Shown here in pieces: positions 1 through 11,764 of a stretch of 64,000 bases of DNA. Location of the stretch: assembly GCA_010015745.1 (NCBI GenBank), contig ML978217.1, positions 62,001 to 126,000 of the forward strand. Direction: 5' to 3'. The notes under the pieces are model-generated. The model was not told where the DNA came from. It was given only the letters and a program-made list of their open reading frames with translations, and did no database searches. Source of the stretch: Setomelanomma holmii (taxonomy: Eukaryota; Ascomycota; Dothideomycetes; Pleosporales; Phaeosphaeriaceae). Both the position numbers and the translations under genes were made by a program. How positions within the stretch are numbered: the first letter of the stretch is position 1; each line of letters opens with the position of its first letter.

Positions 1-753
1 GTGAAGGGAACATCCACGCACGTACTGTGCGAGCAGCTGTCCGACGGTGCATGGAACAAGATTGCGTTCTTGCTCAACCTCGTCATGAACGAGATGCTGA
101 AGCCAGTCGAGGACCGCCTGGAATGGGTCATGTGGATCGATCGCGACGCCATCCTCCTCGACCCCTGCCGCCCGCTCTCGAGCTTCCTGCCTCCGAACAC
201 CACCGAGTTCAAAGACGTAAACCTGATCACGAACAACGATGCCTTTGGCTTGAACGCCGGAGTCTTCATCTTCAAAGTCGGCGACTGGGCGACCGACCTC
301 TTCAACACGATCCTCGCGTACCGCTACTACCGACCCGACGAAGAGCTCGTGCTCGCCGAACAAACTGCCATGGAGAAGATTATCCACGAGGATAAGTGGA
401 AGAAGAGCGTCGTGCGCGTGCCATGGTACTGGTTCAACGCATACCCCGATGAGGAGGACAGCGTCAAGAAGTACCGAGAGGGCCTTGAGCCTGAGAACCT
501 GGAATGGTTCCGCGCACGCAAGGGCGACTATGTAGTGCATTTCGCGGGTGACGATGGACGATCGGGAAGGATGCCAGATTGGCTGAACATGCTGCAGGAG
601 GTGGGCAATGTGTATGAGAAGAGCGAGCAGCAGCGCGATGTCACCAATGAGATCACGAAGTACTGGAGCAGTTGGTTGGAGAACTCGTTGACGGATGATC
701 AAATCACTGGCGAGAAGTGGAGAGAAGAGAACGTGGACAAGAAAGGGAGCTGA
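1..753 (+). CDS. Glycosyltransferase, GT34-like (GMA12/MNN10 family), 5' truncated by window
   Basis: Open from the first base to a TGA at 751-753, 250 residues, so the start lies outside the window. The visible part has an acidic DRD triplet in the context MWIDRDAILLDP (about residues 44-55), matching the DxD metal/nucleotide-sugar site of GT34 enzymes, then LNAGVFIFKVGDW (about 84-96) and VPWYWFNAY (about 140-148), which are the conserved downstream blocks of this fold. Family members are Golgi type II membrane enzymes that transfer galactose or mannose in cell-wall and glycoprotein glycan synthesis; the N-terminal membrane anchor is not in view. The C-terminal 40 residues are polar and helical. 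The gene ends 37 bp before the 3' end of the convergent HET pseudogene. The family call is fairly secure; the sugar specificity is not known. Confidence 0.7.
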   Translation: MKGTSTHVLCEQLSDGAWNKIAFLLNLVMNEMLKPVEDRLEWVMWIDRDAILLDPCRPLSSFLPPNTTEFKDVNLITNNDAFGLNAGVFIFKVGDWATDLFNTILAYRYYRPDEELVLAEQTAMEKIIHEDKWKKSVVRVPWYWFNAYPDEEDSVKKYREGLEPENLEWFRARKGDYVVHFAGDDGRSGRMPDWLNMLQEVGNVYEKSEQQRDVTNEITKYWSSWLENSLTDDQITGEKWREENVDKKGS

Positions 754-789
754 GGTTTCAAGACGATGCTTCTCTCGTTGTGATTTTGT

Positions 790-2687
790 TCAGTGATACC
801 AAAGATTTGTTGCTATTCGAATAGTGGATCTCTTGCAATTTACGAAGGTTCGCCGGATCTCGAAGAGCTCTGCACGAGCTCCCTCATCTTTGGCCTGCTT
901 CATAGCATCATCTCTAATACTTGCAGATATACGCGCAGAACCTACGAGCCGATAAAACAACCCTTGTGGTCGAAGTATGAAGGGCAAAGTACTGCCTTCA
1001 AGATGGATGACGACATTGCCTTGCTGCATAGACGCGGGTCCTAGTCCAATGTGGCCTCGCTGCGTCAGAAACAACCTTCGTCCCCTGCACCTTTCCGTCG
1101 GATGGATGACTCTTGTCGGAGATCCCCAAGTTGCAAGGCGAGGATTATGATCTTCAAGCACTTGGAGGCTTACTCGAGTCACCTTGCATAAATCCTCATT
1201 GGCGGTTCTGAGTGTCTCGTCCAAGGTTTTCGTGCTGTTCGAGCAGTCTAGGATCTCAAGGACATGGCGAGAACCAAGAAGCCGGTGAAAACTGGAGCTC
1301 ATGGGACATTCTGCGGTTCCACATATGGCATCACCCATGCTTGCATGCAGCCATGCGATCGAAAGCGGGTTGGTCGGTGCATTCCTGGGAAGATTCAGAC
1401 TCCCCGTCCAGAAAGTGAAAATTGAGGTCGTATCCTTTGTCTCGTTGTCTTTGCACAGGATTGGCCGCGAGCAAAGCACCAGCTTGTCGAAGAGAATGCC
1501 ATTCACGACGACAATGCGCCCGTTGGCGACAATCAATGCTGGGTATACCAAGCAATGGTCTTTTGATTTGCTGCTTGGATTCCAATGTCCTTCAAGATTG
1601 GGATGCTCCAGATCTGAAGCAAGGTACTCATTCCACCTCGGTAGCCATGGAGGCTCTGCACCTTCAGTCCACTCAAGCTGGTGAGAACCGTGGTGCACCG
1701 AGTTTAGAAGACCTAGGGTTGCCCCTTGTTTCACCAGACCACTTGCGACTCAGACATAGAGATCAGTAACCGAGAAAGAATAGTCCGGCGTGATGTCGCC
1801 GAACACAGAGTGCCAAGGATCGCAGTTACTCCAATAGAGGCCAAGTATCCCGAATATGCGATCCCTATCGTCCAAGCAGTGCCTACTCCTGACCCACCTC
1901 AAGACTTCGAACACATCGACGTTGTTGGATCCTAGGTCCAAGGCCTTCAAGTTCTGGACTTTTGACACCCATGAGAATGCTTGACGATAGTCGTCCGGGA
2001 CGAAAGCCACGTCTAATATCCGGGACAAGGTGAAAGACAGCACATGTAAAGCAATCGCTTCTCCCCCCAGCACACAACGGCCATGGATGCGAGAAATCCC
2101 TCTTGGATTGTCCATATACGTTTGAAGTAGATCAGACTCGACAGAGGCATCAAAGGCGAGCAGTCGTTTCCAGGATATGACAATGGAGCATTGCGCTTGT
2201 AATCGAAGTTGTAATTGTGTCGTATGAGCTCGAATGCCTTCGAGGCGTCACCATCTGAGTCATATCGTAGCCACATAATGACTTTGTGCGCAAAGGAGTA
2301 AACTTCGAGCATGAGTTTGACTTGAGCCTCGCGCTCCCGAATGTCGTGCTGGTCGATACAGATACCGTCGGCCCAGATGCGCAGGGTTTTGGAAGGCGAT
2401 CGGACCCGCCGAAGGACTGTTTCCAGGCTTTGTGTTATCATGACGATTCCGTCCTGACACGCGATCAATTAATCGTAAATAGGTACTCCCCATACGTAGG
2501 AAATTGTGAAATACGTCGGGATCTGTGAGTTCAGATCGTATCGTTGCAGTGCACCTGCCAATGCTTCTACTCCGGCACCGGGATCGAGCTTCAAGATGCG
2601 AATCGATGTGGCGGAATTGAGGTGCTGACATTGGTAGAGTTTGGGCTCATCTGCAGTCAGAGTGCCTTTCACTCTTTCTTGTTGCAT
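790..2687 (-). pseudogene. HET-domain (heterokaryon incompatibility) gene, broken
   Basis: Reads from an ATG at 2687 down to 790. HET blocks are clear: FTISYVWG, then WADGICIDQ, then RIWTIQEGFLAS, then DRIFGILGLYW and ITPDYSFSVTDLYV. Three lesions interrupt one otherwise continuous coding path: an in-frame TAA at 2471-2469 between YVWG and the IDQ block, a one-base frame shift inside a run of six C on the + strand at 2063-2068, and an in-frame TGA at 1752-1750 (consistent with an Arg CGA changed to TGA) after TDLYV. Beyond that the frame stays open for a further 314 codons. HET proteins trigger cell death after fusion of unlike hyphae, and such loci are often under diversifying selection and prone to loss. 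The lesions at 2471 and 1752 are C-to-T type. A sequencing error in the C run is possible, but two stops in addition make decay the better reading. It lies just downstream of an intact HET gene on the same strand. Confidence 0.8.
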
Positions 2688-3065
2688 GTTGGAAACGGTC
2701 GTACTGCGAACAATTGCCCGGATGCTCTGCAAGAATTTTGGTGCTGCCTATCACGTTTAGACGGTCGTCTTCTCCATTCAGAGCAATGCAGAAGTATGCT
2801 TGAGAACGCGAGATTTGACGAGTTGCCAAAGACTGCAAGTCCAGGTCCATGCCTTGATCATGTCGATGCACAGTGCTAAGGCTGTACAATTCCCTGTCAG
2901 GTTTTGATAGAGGCAGCAATGAGTCGATTGGTCACAACCATGTAGTATGTCTCACACAGTGCTCTCGCGTGCCACACGTCGAGCAAACTCGAAGGTAAAC
3001 AGCGATTTGCTGTCTGTGATAGAGCCAATCCCCATCGCTCATTGCGCCACTCAATGTGACGACTG

Positions 3066-5000
3066 TCAACGCAGCTGGAATTCCCCCGTCATGACGCCCT
3101 CTTCCTCCAGCATATCGTAGATCTGCTTATTCATGATATCATGCACGAAGCAATCTCCCACGAGGACAAAATATGCGACTCCAGGTTTTCCTAGAAGTCT
3201 CAATGCAAATGGCACCCTACCTCCATGCAGAACGGCCACAAGATCACCTTCGCGGATGTTGCGACGCCCAAGTCCGAGAAAGCCTCTACTCGTGCGAAAG
3301 ATGCGCCTATTCTGACAGGCCAATAGCTTGTCGAATCCACGAGGATTGCCAGGATATGTCTCCGAGTCAATGAAAGACTGGAAGTTGTACAAGAATTCGC
3401 GTCCGGTATCGGTTTCAAGGTCACTCATATCCAGCCATGCATCTGGGTCCTTGTTGTCTCGATCGTGGAGGTCATCCGAGACTTTGATCACACCAGAAGT
3501 GATCGTTGTGGCTAACTCAGCTACGGAGACTTGGTGGCGGAAGTCGGGATTTGGCTTCGCACCTGTTGCTTCGAGCCAAAGCTGTATGAAGCTCTGGCGA
3601 AAAGCATCGTCATGCATGAACGACAGGGAGCCGCCTGCGAGCGCGCTGGTGGTAGATACCACACGATCGAAAAGCACGCCTTTCAGCTTCAGGATGCCAG
3701 AGCGCGCCAAGGTCTGATCTGGCATTTCTGCCTGGTATGCTGTCGCGGTCATCGGACTTTTGTCAAGCCAGAAGACGGATGCGCGGTTGCCACGATCCCA
3801 TCGGGGTACCCACGATGGGAAGCCGTCAGTCTCCTCGAAGTTGTGATCGATCTCATGGTCCACGAAGCGCAAAACGAATAGGTCTTTTCTGTCGCAGATT
3901 GCCTGAGTCACAACGTCGGTGTACACTTCAGCCACAGGCTTGTTGTAGTCGACTTCGATCGAGCGGTTATAAGTGGGTAGCGGACGCCACATCCCTAATA
4001 CTCCATATACTTTGTCGCGTGGATTTGTCGCCTCAAGATTGTGGAAGTCTTCGCAGACTAAGAACAACTCTTTGGCGTTCAGCATGGGGAAATTGAATGC
4101 AGTGAAGGCATGAGATATAGATGATCGTCCCAATGCTTCCTCTTCTTTAGTATAGGGTTCGGGAAGATCTCGTCGTCGATAAGTCTCGCGCTCGTACCAG
4201 TCCGTGAATATACTCAGGCTCCTGCCATTCAATTCTTCTGCGCCATACAAAAGGACTCGTTCTTGGGCGAGATGAATCTCCTGGACGCACCAGATCCTTG
4301 TCCAGTACGGCAGCGTGAACAGCGATCGTAAGGATAGCCAGGGATTGTCGATGTTCTTCGACTTTAGTAGCTCCCCACAAACCTCGAATGTAAAGTGCCC
4401 ACGTCCTTGATTGTTCCAGACTATGCCCTTTTTGCGCAAATGCTCGGCCATTTTCGGGTATGTCGAGATAAAGAGGGCTAGCAACTCGATTGCAGCAAAC
4501 GCGGGTTTCGCATGACCCTCTGGGTCCTTACCCAGCCATATTGCAACTTTTTCTGCCTTCGAATATACCTCTTTCATCAGCTGCACTTGCGAATTGCGCT
4601 CTAGCACGTCGTCCTGATTGATGCAAATAGCATCCGCCCACACCCAGGTCGCTGAACTAGCCGAGATGGCAGCCAGCGTGTTATTCTCAGATTGCGAGCT
4701 CGCTGAAATTTCATGTTCGTCTGTCCCTTCCGTGTTCTCGGGCGCAAGATACGATGGGCGAAGTGTTCGAAGTGCATCGGCTAAATTTGTTGTGACATCC
4801 ATACGCTGACCATTGCAAGAAATCGATTCTTTGACTCGTGAATCGCCCCAGACATAGCTGAGTGCATTATAGCTGGGCAGATCATCGAGAAATCTCTCTT
4901 CCAGACGGCAGCATACTTCCTCGCTGGGATCTCCAGGAAGGAGCTCAAGGATGCGAATGTGTCGCCCATGGAGTTGATTCGGGTAGATCGTGCCAGACAT
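3066..5000 (-). CDS. HET-domain protein, intact
   Basis: Single exon of 644 residues from ATG at 5000; an upstream TTG at 5048 is in frame but ATG is the likelier start. The HET domain occupies roughly residues 15-250: YNALSYVWGD, then the block WVWADAICINQDDV, VAIWLGKD, and WTRIWCVQEIHLA. Later sections include NPRDKVYGVLGMW and VDYNKPVAEVYTDV, typical of the long HET-E/6OR class, and a C-terminal region with SRGFLGLG and LRLLGKPGVAYFVLVGDCFV that closes most fungal HET proteins. No NACHT or WD40 repeats follow. The family acts in non-self recognition, leading to compartmentation and death of fused cells. The broken HET copy 380 bp downstream on the same strand keeps the same order of blocks, suggesting a tandem pair or cluster. 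Function in this organism is inferred from the domain only. Confidence 0.88.
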   Translation of the reverse strand: MSGTIYPNQLHGRHIRILELLPGDPSEEVCCRLEERFLDDLPSYNALSYVWGDSRVKESISCNGQRMDVTTNLADALRTLRPSYLAPENTEGTDEHEISASSQSENNTLAAISASSATWVWADAICINQDDVLERNSQVQLMKEVYSKAEKVAIWLGKDPEGHAKPAFAAIELLALFISTYPKMAEHLRKKGIVWNNQGRGHFTFEVCGELLKSKNIDNPWLSLRSLFTLPYWTRIWCVQEIHLAQERVLLYGAEELNGRSLSIFTDWYERETYRRRDLPEPYTKEEEALGRSSISHAFTAFNFPMLNAKELFLVCEDFHNLEATNPRDKVYGVLGMWRPLPTYNRSIEVDYNKPVAEVYTDVVTQAICDRKDLFVLRFVDHEIDHNFEETDGFPSWVPRWDRGNRASVFWLDKSPMTATAYQAEMPDQTLARSGILKLKGVLFDRVVSTTSALAGGSLSFMHDDAFRQSFIQLWLEATGAKPNPDFRHQVSVAELATTITSGVIKVSDDLHDRDNKDPDAWLDMSDLETDTGREFLYNFQSFIDSETYPGNPRGFDKLLACQNRRIFRTSRGFLGLGRRNIREGDLVAVLHGGRVPFALRLLGKPGVAYFVLVGDCFVHDIMNKQIYDMLEEEGVMTGEFQLR

Positions 5001-7909
5001 TGATGGGTACCTGCGAAGTTCTCCAAGGCAATTTGGATGATCAGACAAAAGAAGCTGAGAACCAACTTTGAAGGCACGTTTCGAGATCTTCTACGAGCTG
5101 ATGTCGTGTGTAACAACATTTGAACAGGTGATTGCGGAGGAACGGCCGGTGAAACTCCTTTTGCACAGCCACATTTAGGCTTACCTTATCTTCGTGGCTT
5201 GGCACAACTCCCAAGCAGTTATCAGATGAAAAGTATGCCATGCGCATACTGATGACCAATTATCATTGCCAAAGATTCTGAACATTGTAACCTTGTAGGA
5301 GGCGATTCGTGCCGTAAGCTAATTAAGCATGGGTGGTGACTTTCCTCGTGTCTGGGATTGGCGGTACTGGCAAGAATTGAAACGTCTCCCTCAACGATCC
5401 TGAGGCTTGATTCAGTCGAGGGAGTATCAATGCCGGATGTATTATGCCAACCACTTCTTATTTCTTCAAGGACCTGCAGCAATGCGCCCGACGTTGGGAC
5501 GACCGAGTGCTCATTATCCCCAAGATCCTTGATGCGGAAGCTGCTTGCAGGGGCCTTGCACTTTTCCGGCCAAAGGGGCTGCAATGACTTACTGACAATG
5601 TAACTTTTCATTCCTGCTGAGTTGCGCGATTTGATGAGTGTGAACATGGACTCGACGACCGAGGATTACGCGAACGCGCGAACAGACTATCGCCGGAGGC
5701 GGGGTTGCGAGCAAGAGGCAGACTCGGGAGGATTCTCGCGATGCTGGGGAACCGCGATCCTCAACCCCAAATTCGAGCTGCTGAAAGCCACATGAAGCTT
5801 TTGCGATATCTGCACTTATTTTCCGCGGACAATGACCTCCAAATCCATCTGCACGATTGCAAAGTTTCTGGGGTCCTGATAACAAGCATTGCGATCAGCT
5901 CACCGACAACGAGAAATAGGATCTGCATGTCCACACACAGCCTTGGCTTACACCCCGGGTTTTCGACATGGGCAACGCCACGGGCGTTCGCTAGCTAGCG
6001 AATGAAGTTAACCTATCGAAGATTTAGCGATTCTGATGAGTACCAGACGAGATCTTGCGCTAGATGTGCTTGAAATGGAAGATAATCGCGTGGGAACCTG
6101 CCTGCTATTGTTTTGTAGTTTTGTTGTGGTAATATGTTGTCGTGGCTGTAGCCTTGCCAAGAAATCGCCGATGAGCCTTAGTTCTAACCTTATATCGACT
6201 TGACGTCGTCACACCCACACAAACGGCTCCGCAGATGCTTCACGTCGCGTGCTCTTGCCGTTGTCGCAGATCACGATGCAATCGTTGTGCGCGTGATATT
6301 GCTGTGCCCCACCGCTGCGAGCTTGGCCCCCAGTGCGGCACCTCGCTGACCATAGACCGCATCCCTGACATCATCCCTTGTCAAACGTGTGAAGCCCATC
6401 TCGCCACAACTTCGGGATACATAGCACGTCCGGAGGCAATCTCCCGGCAAGCGCGAACGGGAATTGAAGTCGGCTTCCACAGAAACATGACAAACCACCA
6501 CAAAATGCCAACAAAACCCAGACATCGGGCAACGCGTCGCGAATGCGTACGCTCGACATCCTCAACCGACGACCTGAGACCAAAAGCCTCATTGACACCA
6601 TACCTTCATAAGTTAGCAGCATCGAAAATCCTTCCGGTATTCATCCCAGCATTAAGCGTGCAGCCCCAAGCGTGCTTAGCCAACTCTTTTTGGTGGTCGA
6701 GACCACGCTACTACGACAAGCGCGGCCACTCAGAGCTTGTTGAGCCTCTGGATGAAGCATGGGAGCTAATGCACCCCGCGGCCCCATTGATCTATTACGC
6801 CCATCGGAAGGCCAGATGCAAAAGCTTGCCGGACCGACCATCGAAGCTCTCCGCTCCGACCACCACGGACAGCATTCTGGTCCCTGCTTGCAGAGCCGCT
6901 CAGCAAGAGCTTGCGCTAAGCACGACATGCTAGAATATTTTGATCGTCTGACCAAGAAATGTTGAGAAATTGGGGAACGCACTTTCGTGCAGTGAGAATC
7001 ACTCACATTCAGTGCAAGGTTTGTGGAGTTCGCAGGCACATGAGCGCTTTCAAGATATTCCCATAGCGAACGTGGAAGCGCATGCAGTGACTCGGCAATC
7101 TAGGCGTCGGCAAATCAGTGTCAATTCGTTACATGTTTGCGATCACTTTCCGCTTTCTGCTGACGTCTACCGCAAAGAATTGATGGACAGTGTGCCGCCT
7201 CCGCAAAAGCCTGCCACTTACGCATGATCCCGAACATGAAGCCAGCCATACAGACACAAGCGATGTGCACAAGCCCCCAAATGGACAGATCATACGCGCT
7301 AGTGATTTACCGGCCTCATACACCCTATCAGGATCTCCTGGCGCATCCAACTCTCTGCCTCGGCTTGCTAGGGCCACCGTGTAGTGGCGTCACTGCGTCA
7401 CAAGTATCGCATGAGATCGTGACAGTCAAGTTGTTCGCCTCGAGATTCACTGTCATCGCAAGGCGAGAAAGAGTGGATTCTGGCAAGTCTATGCGGCACA
7501 TTCGTGGCTGGACCTCTCCCAAAGTCTCGATCCAGACACATCTTATTGATCACAGAGTAGTCTGCTCGAATGACCTGTGCTGGGTTGCATGATTGGTGCC
7601 CATCTGGCGCGCTCGAGCTTCGAGCCTAAGCTTCTTAGGGGCGCACGTCCTTGCCATTAGACCTTTCTCCACGACCCGACTATCCTCTCTAGCGGCCAAT
7701 CTCCACGCTTCCAGCCTTCAGTGCTAGACCACTGTGTGGGACTCCACGTTGGGGTTCACGCCTGACATCCAACGTACTTAAGGAAGGGTCGCCCACATCG
7801 CAAAAAAGCATCAATCTGCACCGTTCCTCCGGGTGTACGAGCATTTCCTGAAGATCTTGGCCCGAGTCTTTTCTGTTAATAAGGTTATCATCCAGAGAGC
7901 TTATTGATT
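5001..7909. other. 2.9-kb stretch with only weak ORFs
   Basis: Between the HET gene and the hexose transporter. Two ATG-started ORFs stand out but match nothing I recognise: 5222-5647 on the minus strand (141 codons) and 6235-6933 on the plus strand (232 codons, Cys/Arg-rich start). Neither has clear splice signals, a signal peptide or a domain. The last 500 bp before 7910 should contain the hexose transporter promoter. Confidence 0.5.
6235..6933 (+). CDS. Hypothetical ORF, 232 aa
   Basis: ATG-started open frame ending in TAG. The first 35 residues are rich in Cys and Arg with repeated CxxC-like spacing, the rest is low in recognisable structure, and there is no signal peptide, membrane segment or known motif. 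It could be a lineage-specific gene, a relic, or chance: the length is unusual for a random frame at this base composition, but nothing else supports it. No upstream or downstream exon could be joined convincingly. Confidence 0.25.
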   Translation: MLHVACSCRCRRSRCNRCARDIAVPHRCELGPQCGTSLTIDRIPDIIPCQTCEAHLATTSGYIARPEAISRQARTGIEVGFHRNMTNHHKMPTKPRHRATRRECVRSTSSTDDLRPKASLTPYLHKLAASKILPVFIPALSVQPQACLANSFWWSRPRYYDKRGHSELVEPLDEAWELMHPAAPLIYYAHRKARCKSLPDRPSKLSAPTTTDSILVPACRAAQQELALSTTC

Positions 7910-9571
7910 ATGGGTATCCTTCTGAAGAAGCCTGAGGGCGCTGCTGGAAGCGCCCTCCCCGCCATTCTGGTCGGACTGTTCGTCGCCTTCGGTGGTGTCC
8001 TTTTCGGGTAAGTTGTTCTCACTATGGCTGTCGAGCATGTTGCTAAGTGCAATAGTTATGATACAGGTACCATTGGTGGTATCCTTGGTATGACATACTG
8101 GAAGGATACCTTCAGCACGGGCTTCCGTAACACGGATGGCGAACTCGACATCACCGCACAACAAAAGTCCTTGATCGTCTCTATTCTCTCTGCCGGAACC
8201 TTCTTCGGTGCGCTGACTGCTGCTCCCGCCGCCGACTTACTTGGACGTCGCCTTGGTCTCGTTGCTTGCAACATCGTCTTCTGCCTCGGTGTGATTCTCC
8301 AGACCGCAGCTACCGAGATTCCTCTCTTCGTCGCTGGCCGCTTCTTTGCTGGTTACGGTGTTGGCATGATCAGCGCAACCATCCCTCTCTACCAGTCCGA
8401 GACTGCTCCTAAGTGGATCCGTGGTGTTATCGTCGGCGCCTACCAGCTTGCTATCACCATCGGTCTACTGATCGCCGCCATTGTTCTCAACAGCACCAAG
8501 AACCGATACGATACCGGGTCTTACCGCATTCCCGTAGCTATCCAATTTGCTTGGGCCATCATTCTTTTCGTCGGATGTGTCTTCCTGCCTGAATCCCCCC
8601 GCTGGTACGTCAAGAAAGGTCGTCCTGAGAAGGCTGCGAAGTCGCTCTCCAAGCTCAGGCGTCTCGACATTCAGCATCCTGCGCTTGTCGAAGAACTTGC
8701 TGAGATTACTGCCAACCACGAGTACGAGCTTTCTCTCGGCAAAGCTACATACATCGACTGCTTTAAGGGCGGTCTTGGCAAGCGTCTGGCTACTGGCTGC
8801 CTTCTCCAGGCTCTCCAACAGTTGACCGGTATCAACTTCATCTTCTACTACGGAACTTCTTTCTTCCAGAATGCCGGTTTCAGCAACCCATTCATCATCA
8901 CCATGATTACCTCTGCTGTCAATGTCGGCTCAACCTTCCCCGGTCTCTACCTCGTCGAAAAGTGGGGTCGCCGCAACCTCCTCCTCTTCGGAGCTTTCGG
9001 TATGGCTGCCTGTCAGTTCATCGTCGCCATTACCGGCACGGTTGCAGGTACCACCAACCAGGCTGCTCAGAATGCCCTAGTTGCCTTCGTCTGCATCTAC
9101 ATCTTCTTCTTCGCCTGCTCCTGGGGTCCAGTCGCCTGGGTCGTCACCGGTGAGATCTTCCCTCTCAAGGTTCGAGCCAAGTCCCTCTCGATGACCACCG
9201 CTACCAACTGGCTCCTCAACTTCGCCATTGGTTATGCCACTCCCTACATGGTGGACAGCGGCCCAGGCAATGCCAACCTCGGAGCGAAGGTCTTCTTCGT
9301 CTGGGGCGGATGCTGCTTCATTTGCATCTTCTTCGTGTGGGCCATGATCTACGAGACTAAGGGTCTTTCCCTCGAGCAGGTCGACGAGCTTTACGGCAAG
9401 GTTTCGAAGGCCTGGAAGTCACCTGGCTTCGTTCCAACGGTCTCCTTCCAAGATGTGCAGGAGGCACATGTTGATGCTCGTCGCATGAGCTTGACCGATG
9501 CCGAGCATGCTGCTGGTCGCAAGAGGAGCACCCAGTACAACGAGGGCATCAACGAGAAGTCCCTTGCTTAG
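7910..9571 (+). CDS. MFS hexose transporter
   Basis: Two exons: 7910-8007 and 8056-9571, 537 residues. The 48-nt intron (gtaagt..aatag) falls inside the first membrane helix, and splicing restores GGVLFGYDTGTIGG, the signature start of fungal sugar porters. Other landmarks: DLLGRRLGL after helix 2, GRFFAGYGVGMISATIPLYQ (helix 4), PESPRWYVKKGR at the end of helix 6, QQLTGINFIFYYGT in helix 7 (hexose-binding QQxxGxN), VEKWGRRNLLLFG, GEIFPLKVRAKSLS, and YETKGLSLEQVDELY at the C-terminus. Twelve membrane helices are expected, with a cytoplasmic tail of about 60 residues. It resembles high-affinity glucose transporters (Hxt/Mst type). It stands alone; the next gene is convergent. Codon bias is strong (C/T-ending), suggesting high expression. 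Confidence 0.93.
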
Positions 9572-10568
9572 ATATTGAGAAAATATTCTAAGGCAGGATC
9601 GAATGCGCGATATTTAGTTGAGGAATGAACGGTGGACTTGTAAATCTGAGGTTAGAGAGGTGTGGTGATTCGCAGATGATATCCCCTAGCGCTTCGTTGT
9701 ACATACTATACATGATATATGACTTATGCATCGATATTATGATCACTATACCATTATCAAAATGCTTCTGACATCTACCCGTACTTGTGATGGGATACCG
9801 GCAAGTAAAGCTCACAATACCACGGGAATTTCCCGCGCAGCAGCATTTGCGACCATGCAGGATATCATCCAAATTTCCAAAGAGCATACGAAATTGCACC
9901 CTGTGGCCCTGCATTCCACGCGACAGAGCGAAGCATCGCATGCGGCATTCCACAACACTGGAACAACGCACCGTGCTCCTACCCCCTCCCGCCGATCCCA
10001 AGGATCACCACACACCTGACGCGTACCATTCTTAGCGCCATCGCCCAGCATCTCATCTCCACATCCCAAATCCTGGCTCGCGGGCGCGGGAACCAAGGCG
10101 CTTCCCCAGATTTTGGCGCATAGTGATGACGGAGTTGCTTCGCGAGCTGTGTGGCGCTTGACGAGAGTTAGTACGCCCATGAAGTCAGCATTGATTGGAA
10201 ACACGTGCTTGGTAGAGTTTTTGAATCGAGTTCTGCAAACGGCAGGGTCTGCATTGGTGCCGGATTCGCTTGCAAGTCTCTGGGATCTGCGCAGGTCTTG
10301 TTGCAAGTCTAGGCGACGCAATTGTGCTAGCGTGGAGGGCTGGATGACAGTTGCTGTAAGGTACAAGCGATGTGCCGTTATCCGAAGTCATCTAGTTGAG
10401 ACGTATGGTTTTGGTCTGGCTTGTACCTTCTTCGTGCTTTGATCATAAAACCTACTGCTGGATCAGAAGTCTCGTTAGTGATTGCTATGCAATTCTCCAA
10501 AGTAGAGCCAACAAGCTCATTTGTATGACTGTCCAATGGCATTTCCCATAGGTTCAGTGGTACTAGTT
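9572..10568. other. Convergent intergenic region, about 1 kb
   Basis: Lies between the 3' ends of the hexose transporter and the oxidoreductase. Short ORFs on both strands (for example 9588-10001 and 9812-10366 on the minus strand) overlap each other in several frames and show no domains. Expected content is two 3' UTRs and polyadenylation signals; nothing else is supported. Confidence 0.5.
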
Positions 10569-11764
10569 TTACAATTTGGCTTTGACGTCCTCCGGCTTCG
10601 CAACCTCGACCATTGTTTTACCTGCTGTGGTCAGTGTTTGATCGGTGACAGTCGTTGATGATTGTCCTTACCTGTGTTCTTGCCAGCAAAGAGGCCTACA
10701 AGAGCTTCTTCCGCCTTGTTGATACCACCTGAAACGATGGTTTCCTTCCTCTTCAACTTTCCCTCGGAAAGCCACTTCGCAAGCTCTTTCCTTGCTTCAC
10801 CGTATTTGCTTTCGAAGTCGAACACTACGAAGCCTTGCATACGAATGCGTATCGAGATGAGCATCATATAGTTCTGTCGCGGTGAGTATTAGACTGTACT
10901 ACCTTTGAGCAGGGCTCAACATACCTTGAGACCTTGCGGCTTCTTCGAGTTGTACTCGCTGATAGCACCGCATTGCACGAATCTGGCGAATGGTTTCGCT
11001 CGAGACAGCGCGAGGTCGAGAATTTCTCCACCCACTGCATCCGTGATGTCAGCCAGTAATCAAAACATCACACTATCGAACTTACCATTATCGAAGTACA
11101 CGTCAATCAAACCCTTCGTCGCGACCCTAAACTTCTTCGTGAAGTCCGGATCCTTGTAGTTCAGTGCCTCATCAAAGCCCAGCTCTTCCTTCAACCACTG
11201 GACTTTGCTATCCTCGCCAGCCAAACCAAGCACGGTCGCGCCCTTCAACTTAGCTATCTGCCCAACAACACTTCCAGTTGCGCCAGCAGCGCCAGAAACC
11301 ACCACAAAGTCACCCTCCTTGACTTGCCCAATCTCGAGAAGTCCAAAGTAAGCAGTCAGTCCAGTCATACCAAGCACGCCGAGCGCATCCGTGGGCACCG
11401 CACCTTCGGGTAAGTCCAGCGGTTCAACGAACTTCTCTTTCAGCACCGCATATTCGGACCAGCCGCACATGCCAGTGGCGTAGGTGCCGACGGGAAATTT
11501 CGATGACTTTGATGCAATGATAAGGCCAATGCCACTGCCGCGCATTACCGCGCCGATCTCAACGGGTGGGATGTAGGACCTTGTTGGGTTGAGCCACCCA
11601 CGCATTGCGGGGTCCAGAGAGAGGTAAAGCGTTTGGAAAAGGACTTCGCCATTTTTGAGGTCGGCAGCGGTTGGAATTGGGTGCTGTTTGGGTGTGAAGG
11701 TCTTGCCGGCAATAATTTCGGCCTGTGGCCTCTCTGCAAGGTGAATTGAGGTGTATGAAGGCAT
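10569..11764 (-). CDS. NADP-dependent MDR oxidoreductase (LTB4DH/YncB-type, zinc-free)
   Basis: Four exons on the minus strand: 11764-11086, 11034-10925, 10873-10672, 10621-10569; 347 residues. All introns are about 50 nt with GT-AG ends and the joined frame is continuous (VYFDN joined to VGGEILDLAL, then GLK to NYMMLISIRI). The N-terminal half is a GroES-like domain with LDPAMRGWLN; the Rossmann half has VVSGAAGATGSVVGQIAKLKG (AxxGxxG NADP loop). The C-terminal part has QGFVVFDFESKYGEARKEL, typical of the leukotriene-B4 12-hydroxydehydrogenase/alkenal reductase group. Cysteine ligands of zinc alcohol dehydrogenases are missing, so it is expected to reduce activated C=C bonds with NADPH in the cytosol. 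An in-frame coding-looking stretch lies just upstream (see findings), so the N-terminus could be longer. Confidence 0.87.
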
